A DNA stretch of 64,000 bases from Dermanyssus gallinae (lineage: Eukaryota > Arthropoda > Arachnida > Mesostigmata > Dermanyssidae), in assembly GCA_003439945.1 (NCBI GenBank), contig QVRM01001011.1:248001-312000 (forward strand), given 5' to 3'. The notes under the pieces were generated by a model. The model had not been told where the DNA came from. It saw nothing but the letters and a program-made list of their open reading frames with translations, and ran no database searches. The translations under genes and the position numbers were made by a program. The stretch's first letter is position 1. Each line of letters starts with the position of its first letter. Shown here one piece after another: positions 26,433 through 39,020 of this stretch.

Positions 26433-26478
26433 GAATTTATGAAGGATGTAAGTGGAGCGACAATTGTCTCCCGAGACG
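26433..26478. repeat. short dispersed repeat next to (TA)n, copy 2
   Basis: This is the second copy of the repeat at 11927-11971, same orientation, again directly after a (TA)n array. The shared block includes GACAATTGT/ACAATTGTCTCCCG-type sequence. Confidence 0.6.
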
Positions 26479-26715
26479 ACCGTCACCGACTCTGTGGAGG
26501 AGTTTGCGAGTGACGTTGCCTGGGCCGCCCAGGGTCTAGCGGTTAAAACTCATGTGGATAACCAATTAAAGCGCATTTCGAGAGCTTCTTCGTCTCAGCT
26601 AGATTAACAGCACAATCTGCCAAGACCGCCCCGCCACCGACCATTGAACCATTGACCTTGATTGATGAATATTGATATATATATACAAGAAAAAATAAAT
26701 ATATATATATATATA

Positions 26716-27400
26716 GTAGCCCCACCCTAATCACGTTCGCGAGCCGACCTACCTTTTACGGCTTCTCGATGAAACAGCACTATTGGCGTCGACGTGGTGT
26801 GGATATCGTTGTCGGATGTCGGATTCGCTATGCAATTTCATTTCATTCCTGCACCGCTGGACTAACAAAGGCGCGAGTGACTTCACAAAGGCAGAAGTCG
26901 ATGACATGGACAAGTGGCGAAGCAGGAGTTAGATCGGGCTCAGGCTTGGTCGGAGGCAAAGAGGTGAGTGCGAGTAAGAGAGAGAGCGACGAACGACTGG
27001 ATCCGCTGTTTGACCCTCTACTTTGCTTCATTTGGCTGCTTTGCCTTAACTACCTGATATGAAGTAATTATTAACACCGGTACCCTACCAATAACTAAAC
27101 ACGAAGAAAGAACAGGATAATAATAGGTGGATGTTTCTTACTGAACTCGGGAAGTCAATACGCAACACCAATGACGGATTCGTAAAGCTTGCGCAGCCAG
27201 AAAGATGCCTTACAACATATATGAAGCGTGTTCTTTGCTTGCCTGCTAGCGGGTTGCGGACCAGCAGTGCAAACAATCAGAGTCGGGCTCAGGTCACGTA
27301 TTACTGGACAACTTCAGCAATTTCTGTTGGAGTGGCAGGGAAAAGTGACGGAAGCCTCGGCAAAGGTAACGCAGTTAGACGTGTAACTCTCTAGGGAGCT
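26716..27400. other. non-coding stretch, nothing recognised
   Basis: A 97-codon open frame on plus from 26769 has no recognisable domain. No repeat family seen elsewhere in the window was found here. Confidence 0.4.
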
Positions 27401-27548
27401 GCATGGCTATCATCACTTGGTATGTTCGATTTTATTTCAATTCGAAGGATTTCACCAAATGGTAGATCAATGACGTTGCCGGTTCTGCTCGCAGATGCAC
27501 GCTAAATACCACGCAGCGAGCTGCCAGAGGCATCGGCGGTCTTTGTAC
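27401..27548 (+). repeat. dispersed repeat, copy 1 (partner at 44620-44757)
   Basis: About 148 bases align with the reverse complement of 44620-44757. Long exact blocks include GCTAAATACCACGCAGCGAG. The copy at 44 kb lies just beyond the (TA)n array that truncates a LINE. Here it lies just 5' of LINE coding sequence. It may be LINE UTR or an unrelated short element. Confidence 0.65.
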
Positions 27549-27559
27549 GTTTTCAAGCG

Positions 27560-28780
27560 TTTTTATAACAGCATGCACGCCCATACACCCAAACTGTCAT
27601 TCAAAATATTGCTGAAACAAGACAATTGCCCAGAAGAAGTCCGACTACAACAGCGTAAGGTGAGAGCTAAAAAACAACCGAAACATCGGAGAATGAACCT
27701 CGAGCGTTGGCCAGTTATCACAAGGGTAGATCCGTATTTAAAAAAAGTGGAGAGCCCTATAATGTAGTAAAGGGATTTAACGCACGAAAACTGAGAGCTG
27801 TGCTCACAAAGGAGCAAATCAAGCAAGCTCTCAACAAACTTTTTCAGCAACATGCTTGCTTCAATAAAGAGGATTATTAGAGAAGTATTCAGACTTAGTG
27901 CGCGACCACGAGAGGAAGCTAGCCGCAAGTTGGAAACAGGTAGACATTGTCCTCATTCTCAGAGACGACAGAAGATTTACGTTGATCTGCCTACTGAATA
28001 TCCTTGCGATACAAAACAATCATCGAATAAAAGCTCAAAAACCTTCGTGGAGGAGAACGAGCCCCTTACGGCTTCTCAATATGGAATCAGGAAAAAACAT
28101 CAGTGCTCACCGTTGTTCACTGAGTTGCTGAACTTTTTATAGCTCAGCCATAACCACCAGAAAATATTTTCCCTTGCAATCATTATAGACGTCAGGAACG
28201 CCTTTAAGAGCCACCTGTGGAGGGCAATACTAGACATGTTAGTGAGGAAAAGTTCTCACATTTCTCATTTAGGTCATCTCAAAATACTTCTAGGATCGAC
28301 ACGTTTTTAATGGCAAAATGGAAATACTAATGTAGGAGTTCAGGAGGGCTTGATTCTAGTCCCAAACTCTGAAACCTATCGTATGATGACGTCCTCCGCC
28401 AGGATGATCTTCAACAAGGGATAAATATGCTCGCGTATGCGGATGACTGGCCTTCACATTACAGGCAATAATTGCAGAAGAACTCGAACTCAGCATTACT
28501 AAAACACTAGACTCTACGACAAGATGAATGGAGGAAGCCGGTTTAGAATCGCTACGAAAAAAAGCGAGGCCATACTGCTAGCGGGAGGGAATCATGTGAG
28601 CCACCTGGCAGGGCAGCAAGTACTTAGCAGCAAGTACCGATACTTAGGGATGCAATCGCAAGATTTCTGCCAGATATGCACAGACAAAAAGAATGCAGGC
28701 ACAGATTGAGGCTACGGAAGAAGCCATAGCTGCTCCCAGCTTACTAGCAGATCACGTGACTTCGATTAATACGGGCTTGC
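27560..28780 (+). pseudogene. R1/Jockey-like LINE, broken reverse transcriptase
   Basis: Plus-strand frames, broken by shifts and stops, give the RT blocks in the right order. They are a basic linker and GEPYNVV (about 27750), WKQVDIVLI and ICLLN (27920-27995), QYGIRKK (about 28077), motif A IIIDVRNAFKS (28176-28208), GVQEGLILVP (about 28335), motif C LAYADDW with the two catalytic Asp intact (28430-28450), and KYRYLGM (28635-28655). This enzyme copies the element's RNA at the target site. The endonuclease is missing, so the copy is 5'-truncated as well as frameshifted. The R1/Jockey label comes from the PYN-V linker and block spacing; I cannot assign a clade firmly. Confidence 0.75.
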
Positions 28781-30076
28781 AGGCGTTTGGACAAAGCCCG
28801 TCGCACGGTGGGGGAACCCGTGAGTGACCCCGGCCAAGTGTCACCCGCTACTTTTCATGACCTATAGCCCTGTTCTTTGGGGATTTGGGCCATCAGAGAG
28901 TAAAGCTTAGGGGGGGGGGGGGGTTCGTTCAGTGGGTGGGGATCTCAGTGGAATCCGCTGGGGTTGTGTCCGACACTACTCGAGACGAGAAGTGGGACCC
29001 TTCTCATGCCCCCGCCTCTAGACTTTTACTACTACCGACTAGAATTCTGTGGTTTATTTTTTTCTGAAGAGAAAGGTGTTTGCCAGTAAGCACGCTACCA
29101 TCGACGAGCTGAATAAAATTGTTCAGCGGGAGATTTCCAAAATGACACCTAAGATAGGCCAACGAATTATCAAAAATTGTGTATATCGTATATATATATA
29201 TTTATGTACAATGACAAAAAGTCCGGGCCGGCCATCTTCTTAACGTCATGTTTCCAGCATAACTGCATGCACGGTGCTTTCGAGTTAGTTCCTACATAGT
29301 CGTATAAAGGAACAAAACGAGAGGAACGAAAGAGAGAAAGCGGGAAAACAGAGAGGAGAGATGCACGCTTCAGTCAACTGCTAAACGTGACGTTTAAGGT
29401 GCGTCTTTCGGAAAACGACTAGCGTTAACACAGAAACGTAACAATACATGTATAAGGACATTTGCGGTACAAAACGACCCCCCCCCCTCCCAGCATGCGG
29501 CCGCGCCAGGCGGATCACCGTCAACCATGGTCTGGCTGGCGGCTGGAGTCGAGTGAGCGTCAACAAGTCAACAACGATACGCTTAATGATTAACTAGCTA
29601 GCCGGGTCGGACTGTTTGAACGACTGATTGAATTATTTATTATGCTAAATCGGTATCGACTACTGTTATCTGACATTATCAGTCCAACGACCCCGAACGA
29701 TGCAGCTTCCCTCTGTGCGGCGACGGCGACAACCAGAACCGGAAGCGAAACCGCGGCCACTACAACCGCAGCCTAGCGGTTTAAAGCTGTCTAGCGGAAT
29801 CGTTTTAGCGGTTGGTTAGCGGTGGACTGGAAATAATCACATCGATGGATAGACGTACACACGCGTTTAACTGAATGTTTGCATCTGTGTGCATATCTGA
29901 GACGAAATGTCACCAAATACTATCGGCCGTCGATCACAATTGCTAAACCACATCGGTGCGACGATCTATAGAGTCAAGCCGACAACGCTTACAGGCAACC
30001 ACCGCCGTGCGGCAGCTACGCAGTTTGGGCAGTCCCACCTCCCAAACAACTCGGTGGTGTCTAACTAACCTATATA
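28781..30076. other. non-coding stretch, nothing recognised
   Basis: It contains a poly-G tract at 28911-28924 and a poly-C tract near 29480. Open frames are short. No gene or known repeat family is seen. Confidence 0.45.
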
Positions 30077-30550
30077 GAAAATATTGTTATGATTTATTAA
30101 TCATTTACAATACGTTTGCACACTCGGCAGTGCTCGCCTTAATAAAAATGGTAATAAAAAGGTGTCACGTGAAGTTAAGAATCAGTTGTCCGTGTCCTTG
30201 CTTGATGGTAGCGCCCGCTCTTATGGATCCGGTGCGAGCGATATATCCTCAAGGTTCCTTGCAAAGTTAAAACGGTGAGATCCATAAGATTCCTCTTCGT
30301 GACGCCGAGCCCCAAGAGCGTCCTCGCAGATTCGGAGTCCCATACACCACTCATAGAGATAGTGATGGATCCGAATCTGCGAGGTTTTTGCGGGTAGGGG
30401 AGCGCCGCTCTTAGGAACTCGACGTCATATTTGGCGATCTTGTCTTGCCGTGCTTTTGCCAGGTCCCGGTTCGGGCCGCAAACCTCGGCATCCAAAACCC
30501 AGACCTCGGTAGGTGTTGTTATTACGAGGTCGGGCTTTAGACCCTTATAG
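30077..30550 (-). pseudogene. 3' end of a LINE with restriction-like endonuclease (R2/R4-like)
   Basis: On the minus strand an open frame of about 125 codons starts right at the edge of a (TA)n array (30540-30603) and ends in TAA at 30175-30177. It reads YKGLKPDLVITTPTEVWVLD and then AEVCG, RQDKIAKYD and ISMSGVWDSESARTLLGLG. The PD-X12-14-D-A-E plus downstream K-KY pattern is that of the restriction-like endonuclease at the C-terminus of R2/R4-group LINEs, which nicks the target. The RT part is absent, so the copy is 5'-truncated; the remaining frame has no stop. A 98-bp 3' UTR (30077-30174) follows, and its last 62 bases recur at 12718-12779. A 15-bp inverted repeat (30322-30336 with 30370-30384) lies inside the frame. 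Confidence 0.65.
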
Positions 30551-30551
30551 A

Positions 30552-30563
30552 CTTATATATATT

Positions 30564-30602
<39 letters not shown>
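30552..30602. repeat. (TA)n array at the 5' truncation of the REL LINE
   Basis: The (TA)n array starts within a few bases of where recognisable LINE coding sequence begins on the minus strand. Confidence 0.85.
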
Positions 30603-30604
<2 letters not shown>

Positions 30605-30686
30605 CACCCAATATGCGTGAGAATTCTTAATATCACGTAGCACGTAACAATTAACATATTTATTATAATTTTAACGCTCGGATTTT

Positions 30687-30750
30687 GATGGATTAACACA
30701 ATACATACCAATGCTGCCGTGGGATATTTTCGGGCGTTACGACTGGACTC

Positions 30751-30751
<1 letters not shown>
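30687..30751 (+). repeat. dispersed repeat R-CCGTGGGAT, copy 1 (ends at (TA)n)
   Basis: About 65 bases match 31210-31285, sharing GCCGTGGGATATTTTCGG and flanking sequence. The match ends where a (TA)n array (30752-30790) begins. It is the shortest of three copies in this window. Confidence 0.6.
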
Positions 30752-30789
<38 letters not shown>

Positions 30790-31158
30790 CATATACTTAG
30801 AGGAACAATTAGGTAACCATTATAGCATACAACTTGCCTTATGCAGCCGTTTATTTCTCTGCAGCAATTGGTTATCATTAACATTAGGAATACCTCAATT
30901 TTCGTTCCCGAATACAGATGTAGACAGGTCAGGAATTCTGCTGCGAGCATGCATATGCGGACTGTAATTACACAGCTTAACAACCTGAATTCTAACATTT
31001 TCTATTCAATAAAAATAATCAGCACTCTTCCGCAGACACCCACGTCCTCCATTGATCTGGCAAAGAATTGCATTTATATGGACATTTCTGTTCGGGTGCG
31101 CCAATATAAAGAAATGACATTTTTTGCACCGTTTTTGTGGCAACGCTCTGCTTGCTGA

Positions 31159-31743
<585 letters not shown>

Positions 31744-31749
31744 GTGGGC

Positions 31750-32200
31750 TTGCGTTGACATGTCGAAAGATATGTGATGGCGCTAAACTGCTTTTCGAGC
31801 TGCGTAGTTTCTACGCTTTCGAATTGAGCGGACGTATACTGTCCCCGTAAAGACTTCATTTAGAGTTAGTAATTCATACAAGCATTGCCTTTGCTTGTCC
31901 ACCAAATACATTCGAGAAGGTTGGCCAGCTTGCCGTTTGGTGTCTAGTGGTGCAGACTCGTCGCATAGTCGTATTGAACCCATTTCTCTCATTTCGTGTG
32001 AGAATTCGATCCAAGAACGTTGTATTGGGACTGACGCTGCACCAGATGCCAAAAGCAAGCCGGTGAACGGGCAGTTTTTGCGCATAGATGCGCAGGGTCG
32101 AGAAACCCACTTGCCAATTTTGTAAACTCTGCCCATTGATTGCAAATGCGCTCTTCTGGTGAGATCTAGTACAACAACAACATTTTGAAAACGCATAACA
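31750..32200 (-). mobile_element. mariner remnant E, abutting the numt
   Basis: Minus-strand frames give mariner transposase pieces in order: RVYKIGKWV (end of the DNA-binding region, about 32130), TTFLDRILT (first catalytic block, decayed), [23 protein letters not shown] and RSIRKRR up to about 31790. Frameshifts separate them. The rest of the transposase, including the second and third catalytic Asp, is missing exactly where cox1 sequence starts. The numt therefore inserted into the mariner, or both were joined by one repair event. A GKWV-type mariner is a different lineage from the copy at 50 kb. Confidence 0.7.
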
Positions 32201-32309
32201 GTCGACGAAAATTTGCTTTGATGTTAATGCTACTCAGTCGTCAAAATGAGAAGCGCACAAAGTCTTTCTGAGCGATGGGCATCTTTAAAATCAAAATCCC
32301 TTAACAGAA

Positions 32310-32328
32310 ATGTATATATATATATATC

Positions 32329-32361
<33 letters not shown>

Positions 32362-32455
32362 AAATAAATAAATGTACATATATATATATATATATATGTA
32401 AATAAAAAAAAAATATATATATATATATACATGTAAATAAAAAGAGAGAGAGAGA
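32310..32455. repeat. compound (TA)n / (GA)n arrays
   Basis: Three (TA)n blocks (about 32311-32350, 32378-32399 and 32412-32430) with TGTG and AAAT interruptions end in (GA)n at 32443-32453. Confidence 0.85.
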
Positions 32456-33198
32456 TAAATGCTTTCCAACATCATTCGAAACATCACCAATCACATCTTA
32501 CCATAGGCATATTTTGCACTCACAATAGTAGCGCCATATTAAACATTATCACACAGAGTTGAATACGAACGATAATGGCTTCAGGCAAGCAACAGGTTGA
32601 AGCGATACGTCCTATTATCAACCCTTAAAAGCAGTAAACAAGCAAAACGTTAGAAAGTATGATCTAGACATAGTTGCTTCAGTTCTACTCCCAGCTGACT
32701 TATATGAAACACATTACCAGGTGTCTTATAAACTGTTTTGCGTCAGTCAGCTAGTGAAAGCGATTCTGTGGACGTTAACTTTTGGCTGAGAACCAGCCCA
32801 AAAAATAAAAAAACTCAGTGACGTTGCTTAGTGAAAAAGCCAACAGCAAGTTCTGACAAGGCAAAGGCTGCACAACATAATTGTTTTTATTATGATTTCT
32901 ATTTAGGTCTTTTAGCTGTACATATAATTTTTTGACGCCGACTTGATTCGGCTACGGCAGAAAGAGGAGTCTCTTGCCCGTGGGCAATGAACCAATTATC
33001 GACGCGACGTTTCCGCGTTGAATTTCATCAATGTGACTGCATTGCTCGTTGTATTACGTCATTCAAAGCTGAATGCCTTGAGAACCTACCGGCGCTTCTC
33101 TTGCAAGCGAGAGCACAAGTACAAATGTTAGACCCTATAGGCCCGTTGTACGTCCACACCTAACCATAACCACCGACAAGCCGAAGCTTTGTTTGCTA
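32456..33198. other. non-coding; SINE-B body fragment at 32756-32802
   Basis: The 47 bases at 32756-32802 match the body of the SINE at 15375-15607 (shared TGTGGACGTTAA, TTGGCTGAG and CAGCCC blocks). The tRNA-like head is absent. The rest of the stretch shows nothing recognisable. Confidence 0.5.
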
Positions 33199-33301
33199 AG
33201 GAAATTTAAGAGTTTCGAAAACAGCTGGTTGTCGGACGGCGCTCCATCAGCTGAGTAAGTGGTGGGTTAACACTAAAGACATCCCATTGCAGCCACGGGA
33301 T
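33199..33301 (+). repeat. dispersed repeat R-CCGTGGGAT, copy 3
   Basis: It aligns with 31159-31255 over about 100 bases in the same orientation, with shared blocks GTTGTCGGACGGCGC and CCATTGCAGCC. The two alignments together delimit a family at least 100 bp long. Confidence 0.65.
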
Positions 33302-34039
33302 GCGAATCGACCATTGGTTTGTGGCAGGCACGTCCAAATTTGGATGAGGCCAGGATGTCTCTCTCTGCGGTAACGATAGACGCAAAAAAGTGTATCGGCG
33401 ACGAGAAGATTGACACACACAATCTTTTACAGTGGCGCATCTAGTTACGACGGCGGTTCGTTCATAATTTGAGGTGCAATATATGCAAAAAGGCTTTTAG
33501 ATACTGCCAAATGATATATAGAGAGAGACTCAAAATCATCTGTGCGTTAGCTGCCGAGTAGAAACGTAACCAACATAGGGCAATGCGGATTGGATGAGGT
33601 GAATAATGTAATATGCCACCATGTGCGGTATAGAACAGGAAATAATGCAGCATACTGTATACGTTGCGTGGGCCTGGGAGCCTGTAATGTGGGTCCCGTT
33701 AAAGCACTAGAATTTAGCGGAATAGTCAGTCCTATGATCCTAACTAAAAATATATATATAAATATATATACTAGGTGGATCCTCTTTCGCCTTCTGAAGT
33801 TCGAGCATCGCTTGTCTACAATTTCAAAAAGCGCATGTTGACTACAGCGGCGGAAAGAGACGTCCTTTAAAAGCAACAAGAATACGTATCATATAGATTA
33901 GTTTCAGATTGCATTTGTAATATGTCAGACCCTCCTTGACAGTGGAGCGGAACGTGTGCGTGATTAAACAACTTTAAAGACTAAACTGCAAAGAAAATTA
34001 AAGTTAGATCGAATGCAGTCGACCGAAAATATTTTGGTG

Positions 34040-34400
34040 ACAATTTTCTGGAATGCAAAAAGCATTTTTAATAATTGACTATCTTTCTACGGGAACTATG
34101 CGACATTCTTATATCAGCTAAAGGAACGTATCATAGCGCTACAACCGGCGATGCAGAACACATTAAGTTACAAATTGTCGAGCATTCCCAGGTTCTCCGG
34201 ATTTGGCCCCGTGTGACTGTTAATCTGTTTGGAAACCTCAAGAACAACCTTTCCGAAAAGAGATATCAGAGCAGAAATGATGTGATATGCGCACTCGACG
34301 AGAATTTCGGGTCTAAAATTCGGAATAATTTGCTCGTGGTATAAAGGCTGTTGGAGATCGTTGGGTTCTTGAAATGTATTGAGCTTCGGGGGGACTACAC
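34040..34400 (+). mobile_element. mariner remnant D (C-terminal part)
   Basis: Plus-strand frames read DYLSTGTM (about 34075), then KLQIVEHS, then LFGNLKNNLSEKRYQSRNDV (about 34223-34285), the order seen in the second half of mariner transposase. The block carrying the second catalytic Asp is not readable, and the region of the third (normally HPPYSPDLAP then D) is replaced by an unrelated reading. Only about a third of a transposase is left. Confidence 0.6.
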
Positions 34401-35722
34401 TATATATTGAAAGGTATGTGCTTTTTGATCACCTATGCTTGCATTCCATGCTACGAACGTTTTAATTAGTCAAGTATAATGGCATCTAGAAACCAGGCGT
34501 CGATTAAATGTTGAGGTTGCTAAGCTTGATTATCTCAAGTGCAGCTGCAGCGAACTACCGACAGTAAAGGCGCTAATAAATGCTCTAGTTTGTATGTATA
34601 TGTATTTATTTTTGGATTTTCTACATTTCAGGCGTTCACCAATGTTACCCGCCTCCGAAGCCACTGCAGTAAAACTAGTCTCTCTATTCCTCAACAATCC
34701 ACCCGATTCTACTGGTGGCGATACCATCGGGCCCATGTAGCTGGTACCCGCCCAGGCAGCTCTACCAAAAAGGTCTAGTATTCGGTTTATTATTTCGCCT
34801 ATATTAGAGCACCAGTGTAGTCGTGCAAACTACTGGCGGTTTGTAGAGCAGTCGGTCACTTCATGTAAGTCTATCTTGCACTATTCCTCTCCCTTTCCAA
34901 CACACGACAGAGTTCAACAGAGTTCTGTTAGCCGCACCGTGCAAGAAAAATGCCTATATAATTGCTTGCCATCAAAAGGAAAGATTTGAACCTGTTTCGG
35001 TGGGACAATGATACTATTCTCTTCTAGCCGGGCGTTGATTTCGCGAGACCAGATTCAATAAGCTTACGTGTCGTTAGAAATAGACTTAGACGGTGAGGAA
35101 AACCCCGATTCATGTCGGAACTAGCAAAGCGGCGAGCATTTGATAACCGTGACGAAAGTGTGGACATTTTCGGTTTTGATTTCTTGATTTTGGTTTCTAA
35201 GAAACTTGAGCGGCCAAGTTCGACGAGAACCGGCAATAGATAGAAAGGCTTCGAAACCTGAACGTAATTATCCTATTCGATCAATACAGTACCGCGGGGC
35301 TCTAATTATTGACTCGACGAGATGCACACACCACAAGATAGCAGCATTACCCGATAGCAATTATACCGCTGCATATTAATGCTATTTCGTACATTGGTGT
35401 ACAGAGGTGCGCAGGGTGAAAACCTGAGCCCTCTATTACTGGGGATGCTTCTCAAATAATTTTGGAACGACGGGATAGCAGAGCACCCATGTAGAGAACA
35501 GGCTTTGGGCGGAGCTACAGCCTCAGCCCTCTGTTGTTTGAGCTGCTTACCAAATAATTTTTAGACGACGGGATAGCAGAGAGCCGGCCTCGCGCGGGGT
35601 TACAACCCCAGCCCTCTCTATTACTTGCCCCTTTCTAGCAAAGCTGGAACGGGTATCTTAAAATGTGTGTATTATATTGTATGCTTGTACTTACCCAATA
35701 TGGAACGATTATATATATTTGT

Positions 35723-35802
<80 letters not shown>

Positions 35803-36580
35803 CACATCTTTGATAGGCATGCGACAATGAATGTGGTCCCTGAACGGAAAGCGGCGAAATAATCAGGACTCATAGCTGGTATGTCGACAGTAGTCGACGT
35901 AATACGTAATTTACTACTCTGCCTGCACAATTGAATTCTGGCGAAGAATTGCTATTGTGGTCGTAGCTGGCGTTATCGTGGAAGTATTAAAATAGCTGTC
36001 CCGTAAAAGGACGAAGCCTAATACGACCATTAGGACAAAGTTTACGATCGTATGCCATTAGGTGGGCAAAACCATGGGCTCAATTGCGATATTGCTAACA
36101 GGAGAGGATATTGTTACGCAACGATATATCTACACAAAAAATAAAAATAGCATTCCTTGGTTATGGCAATAATGCTGAAAGGACATTCTTAGAACACAAA
36201 TCGTTGAGCCCCAGCAAAAGTGTGTCCCTTTTTTGGTATTATCGTGTTTACAAGTATATTTTTATATTTAAGCGCCTGGCGTTTACTGTAAAGTGGAGGA
36301 TAAAATGCAACGAGTTATTGCCACTTGTATGCCAATCCTAAAAGATATCGTCGCGCTGACGGTGTTAGCCACCTCACCAGATACTTCAACCAACGACCAA
36401 TGACGCCGATAGAACCAGACCTACACGGGAGGACAGAAGCGCAGATACAGATCGTACAATGACACCTTCATCACATTCTAAGCCCACCTGACAACTGGAG
36501 ACGACAGCAAACAGGCCGCTCACGTGCGAGAACACACAGATCCAGTAAGATAATAATAGGTTTGGACACGTAGTGGATGC
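34401..36580. other. non-coding; tandem repeat and a long (TA)n array
   Basis: A tandem repeat with 2.4 units lies at 35423-35640 and a (TA)n array at about 35725-35797. I recognise no gene or mobile-element coding sequence between 34401 and 36580. Confidence 0.5.
35423..35640 (+). repeat. tandem repeat, two full units and a partial third
   Basis: Units start at 35423, 35521 and about 35606 with a GAGCCCTCT/CAGCCCTCT motif. The first two share CAAATAATTTT and GACGGGATAGCAGAG. Unit lengths are about 98 and 85 bases. The third is cut off after about 35 bases. They have diverged, so the duplication is not recent. Confidence 0.75.
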
Positions 36581-36584
36581 AGGT

Positions 36585-38700
36585 ATTCAGATAGCGATAT
36601 AAAACTGCGACAGAAAGGGGGGGGGAGCGTTAGATCTGCTCGCGAACAATGTGTACAAAAGGGTAGACGTTCTCATTTTGACGAAGACCTGGGCGAGAGA
36701 GCAGTTAGATATACGGAGATTCAATCGGTACCATGCTCTGGCATTGTGCAGAAAGAGGTGTTACCGAAAGAGGCTTTAATGAGCATTGGAGGGGACTCTA
36801 ATGCATGACTAGACGGGATTGAATCGGAAAGTACGGTGGCCTTGGTGGACTTACTGAATGAAATCGGCTGCTGGGTAGCCCACTGGGCGTGCACACATTC
36901 ACACACAGTGACACTCCGGGTCGTCAGTTATTGACCTAGTTGCAACAGATATAGGCAGAGGAGATATACAACATAGAGGGGATGACAATTCTTTGCAGGA
37001 AGGCGCGGGACACAGAACACATATACCGATGAGTATCTCGGTCAAAAGTAGCGGAAATATTCAAGAGCAAGGAGGGAGGGAGGGCTCAGGGAGAAAAACT
37101 TAATGGCAATGTCCCCTTACAGGAACTTAGTAGGGTAATACCGGTGCCAGGGGCAATCCAGATAAATTGGTACGAACGCAGTCGGCAGCCTTATTACGGT
37201 TGCTGTCATCGCAGAGGAGAAGCGGAATGTATTGTTCAACGAGCCGTGCATTGGCTTCGCTGATCAAACGGTTAGTTAAGAAATTGTGAACGAAAGTGAA
37301 TCGAAGGTATCGGGAAAAGAAAAAGTGGGCAGCACTTAGCCAATGTATTGTCATGTATATGGGCATTTGTCAGAAAACTGACAAATCTCCATATACATGA
37401 CTGAGGCGAAAGTGAAGAAGACAGTGTTCAGTACAGAGGCAGGCTGGGTCAGCATTTCGGGGGAATGTTCGCCGGCTTAGATCTTATTTGGGGAGGTGTT
37501 GGAAGCAATCGGCAGAGCCCCACAGAGGAAAGCGCACGGGAAAGATTTCATAAGGAAAGATGTATATTGAAAATATTACATATATGACCATCACAATTGT
37601 GCCACCCACCCTTTTATGTGACAATAAAGGTAATTTTATGTGTATGTGTAAAAAACTATGATGGTAGTGCTGGGGCTACCTTCAACGCAAACAAAACGTT
37701 CGTCAGATGTAGAAACTACCAATAGTAACATGCCCTAGGCCCGTTGACCATGGGAGGCAAGGTATACGATATAGATTCTATCCGCAACGAATTCATATTG
37801 TCATTGTCCACTCGAGGGCTGTCAAGGCTAATAAGAAACGGGAACTGTGTCCTTGAACCCTGGGAAACACACTGAACCCTGGGCCTAGTCAACTAGACTG
37901 CGATTACTGCTGTTTCCCGCACTTCTGGATAAACTGCCAGAGCGGATAAGAACGAGCTGGATCCGAAAGCGGGCTAGAATCTTACTGTATGCAGATGATG
38001 TGGTCACCTACTCAGGGTGAAGTAAGCTATGAATCGACTGGTCACATTTGTGGATAAGAAACGCTTGAACTGGGGAAAAAACAGTAGGAATAAAATCTCG
38101 AAGAGGAATCTGTCTGACCAGGAGTGACATGCTTTTAAAGAGGGAACGGAAGTTCATTTGTAAACAAATATTTACGTACCTAGAAATCGTCTTGTCAACA
38201 AGCGGTAGCAGCTTTCGAACGCACATCCAGGAGAGGGTCAGTGAAGCCACCATTGCAGCTATGTACATATGCCGCTCATTTCGGGATACAGATAGCACCT
38301 ATAGCCGCGTACGGTATTCTACTCATATGTGATAAGCTGGGAGTAGATGAGTTGCGTGTATTTGACAGGGTGATATTTTCTTTCTAAAAAGGGTTTTGCG
38401 CTATCGAATACTTGCGGGGACATAATTGTCCACGTGCTAGATAGTGGCCCGCTGCTGACAGAGGATCTGCAAAAACGATGGAATCGTAAATTTGCTCAAT
38501 CCCACAATAAGGACATATTCTGTCTAATGTCTGTGGGTCAGCCAACGGTTATTTCGACGGTTTATGTGTGCGCCTACGGCGAATATCTTCTCGTCAAGAA
38601 AGAGCCGAGGAGGGCCTACTGCTTTATGCTTTAGGCGACGCACCCGACATCCACCAAGTATATTCGCTTTATCAGCCTCAGAGAGATTCTATCTAACTTT
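36585..38700 (+). pseudogene. LINE with endonuclease and reverse transcriptase, broken
   Basis: Plus-strand frames contain the apurinic-type endonuclease (RVDVLILTKTWA at 36661-36695, GGDSNA at 36787-36806 with Ser for the usual Phe, and VIDLVATD at about 36930) followed by RT pieces. RT motif C reads ILLYADDV (37979-38002), and a later block reads YLEIVLS (about 38176-38196), where YLGI is usual. The order and spacing fit an R1/Jockey-type second ORF. Many stops and shifts are present, and RT motif A is not clear. A 23-bp imperfect inverted repeat (37351-37400) interrupts the linker. Confidence 0.65.
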
Positions 38701-39020
38701 CATTATATAAGACAGATATCTGAGGTCCTCGAGAACGGTTCGCTGTGACACATCAAATTTTGAGGTCAAAACGCACAGTGCGAGGATCGTCCAAATGCAC
38801 TTTTGCAGTGCATCACTTTGTTCCGAAGTGCTTCTCTCGAAGCGCACTATATCGTTAGGGGTCTGAGCGGCGCGAAGAAAACAATAGCTAATCTTTGCTG
38901 AAATTTCCTATAGGCAGCGGCTTGGTCGGCCATGGTTGGTCTTTGTGCATATTCTACCTGAAACATGATGTCTTTTTATTAAACATATTTATGCGTCCAC
39001 CAGACGTGACGCTTACATGG

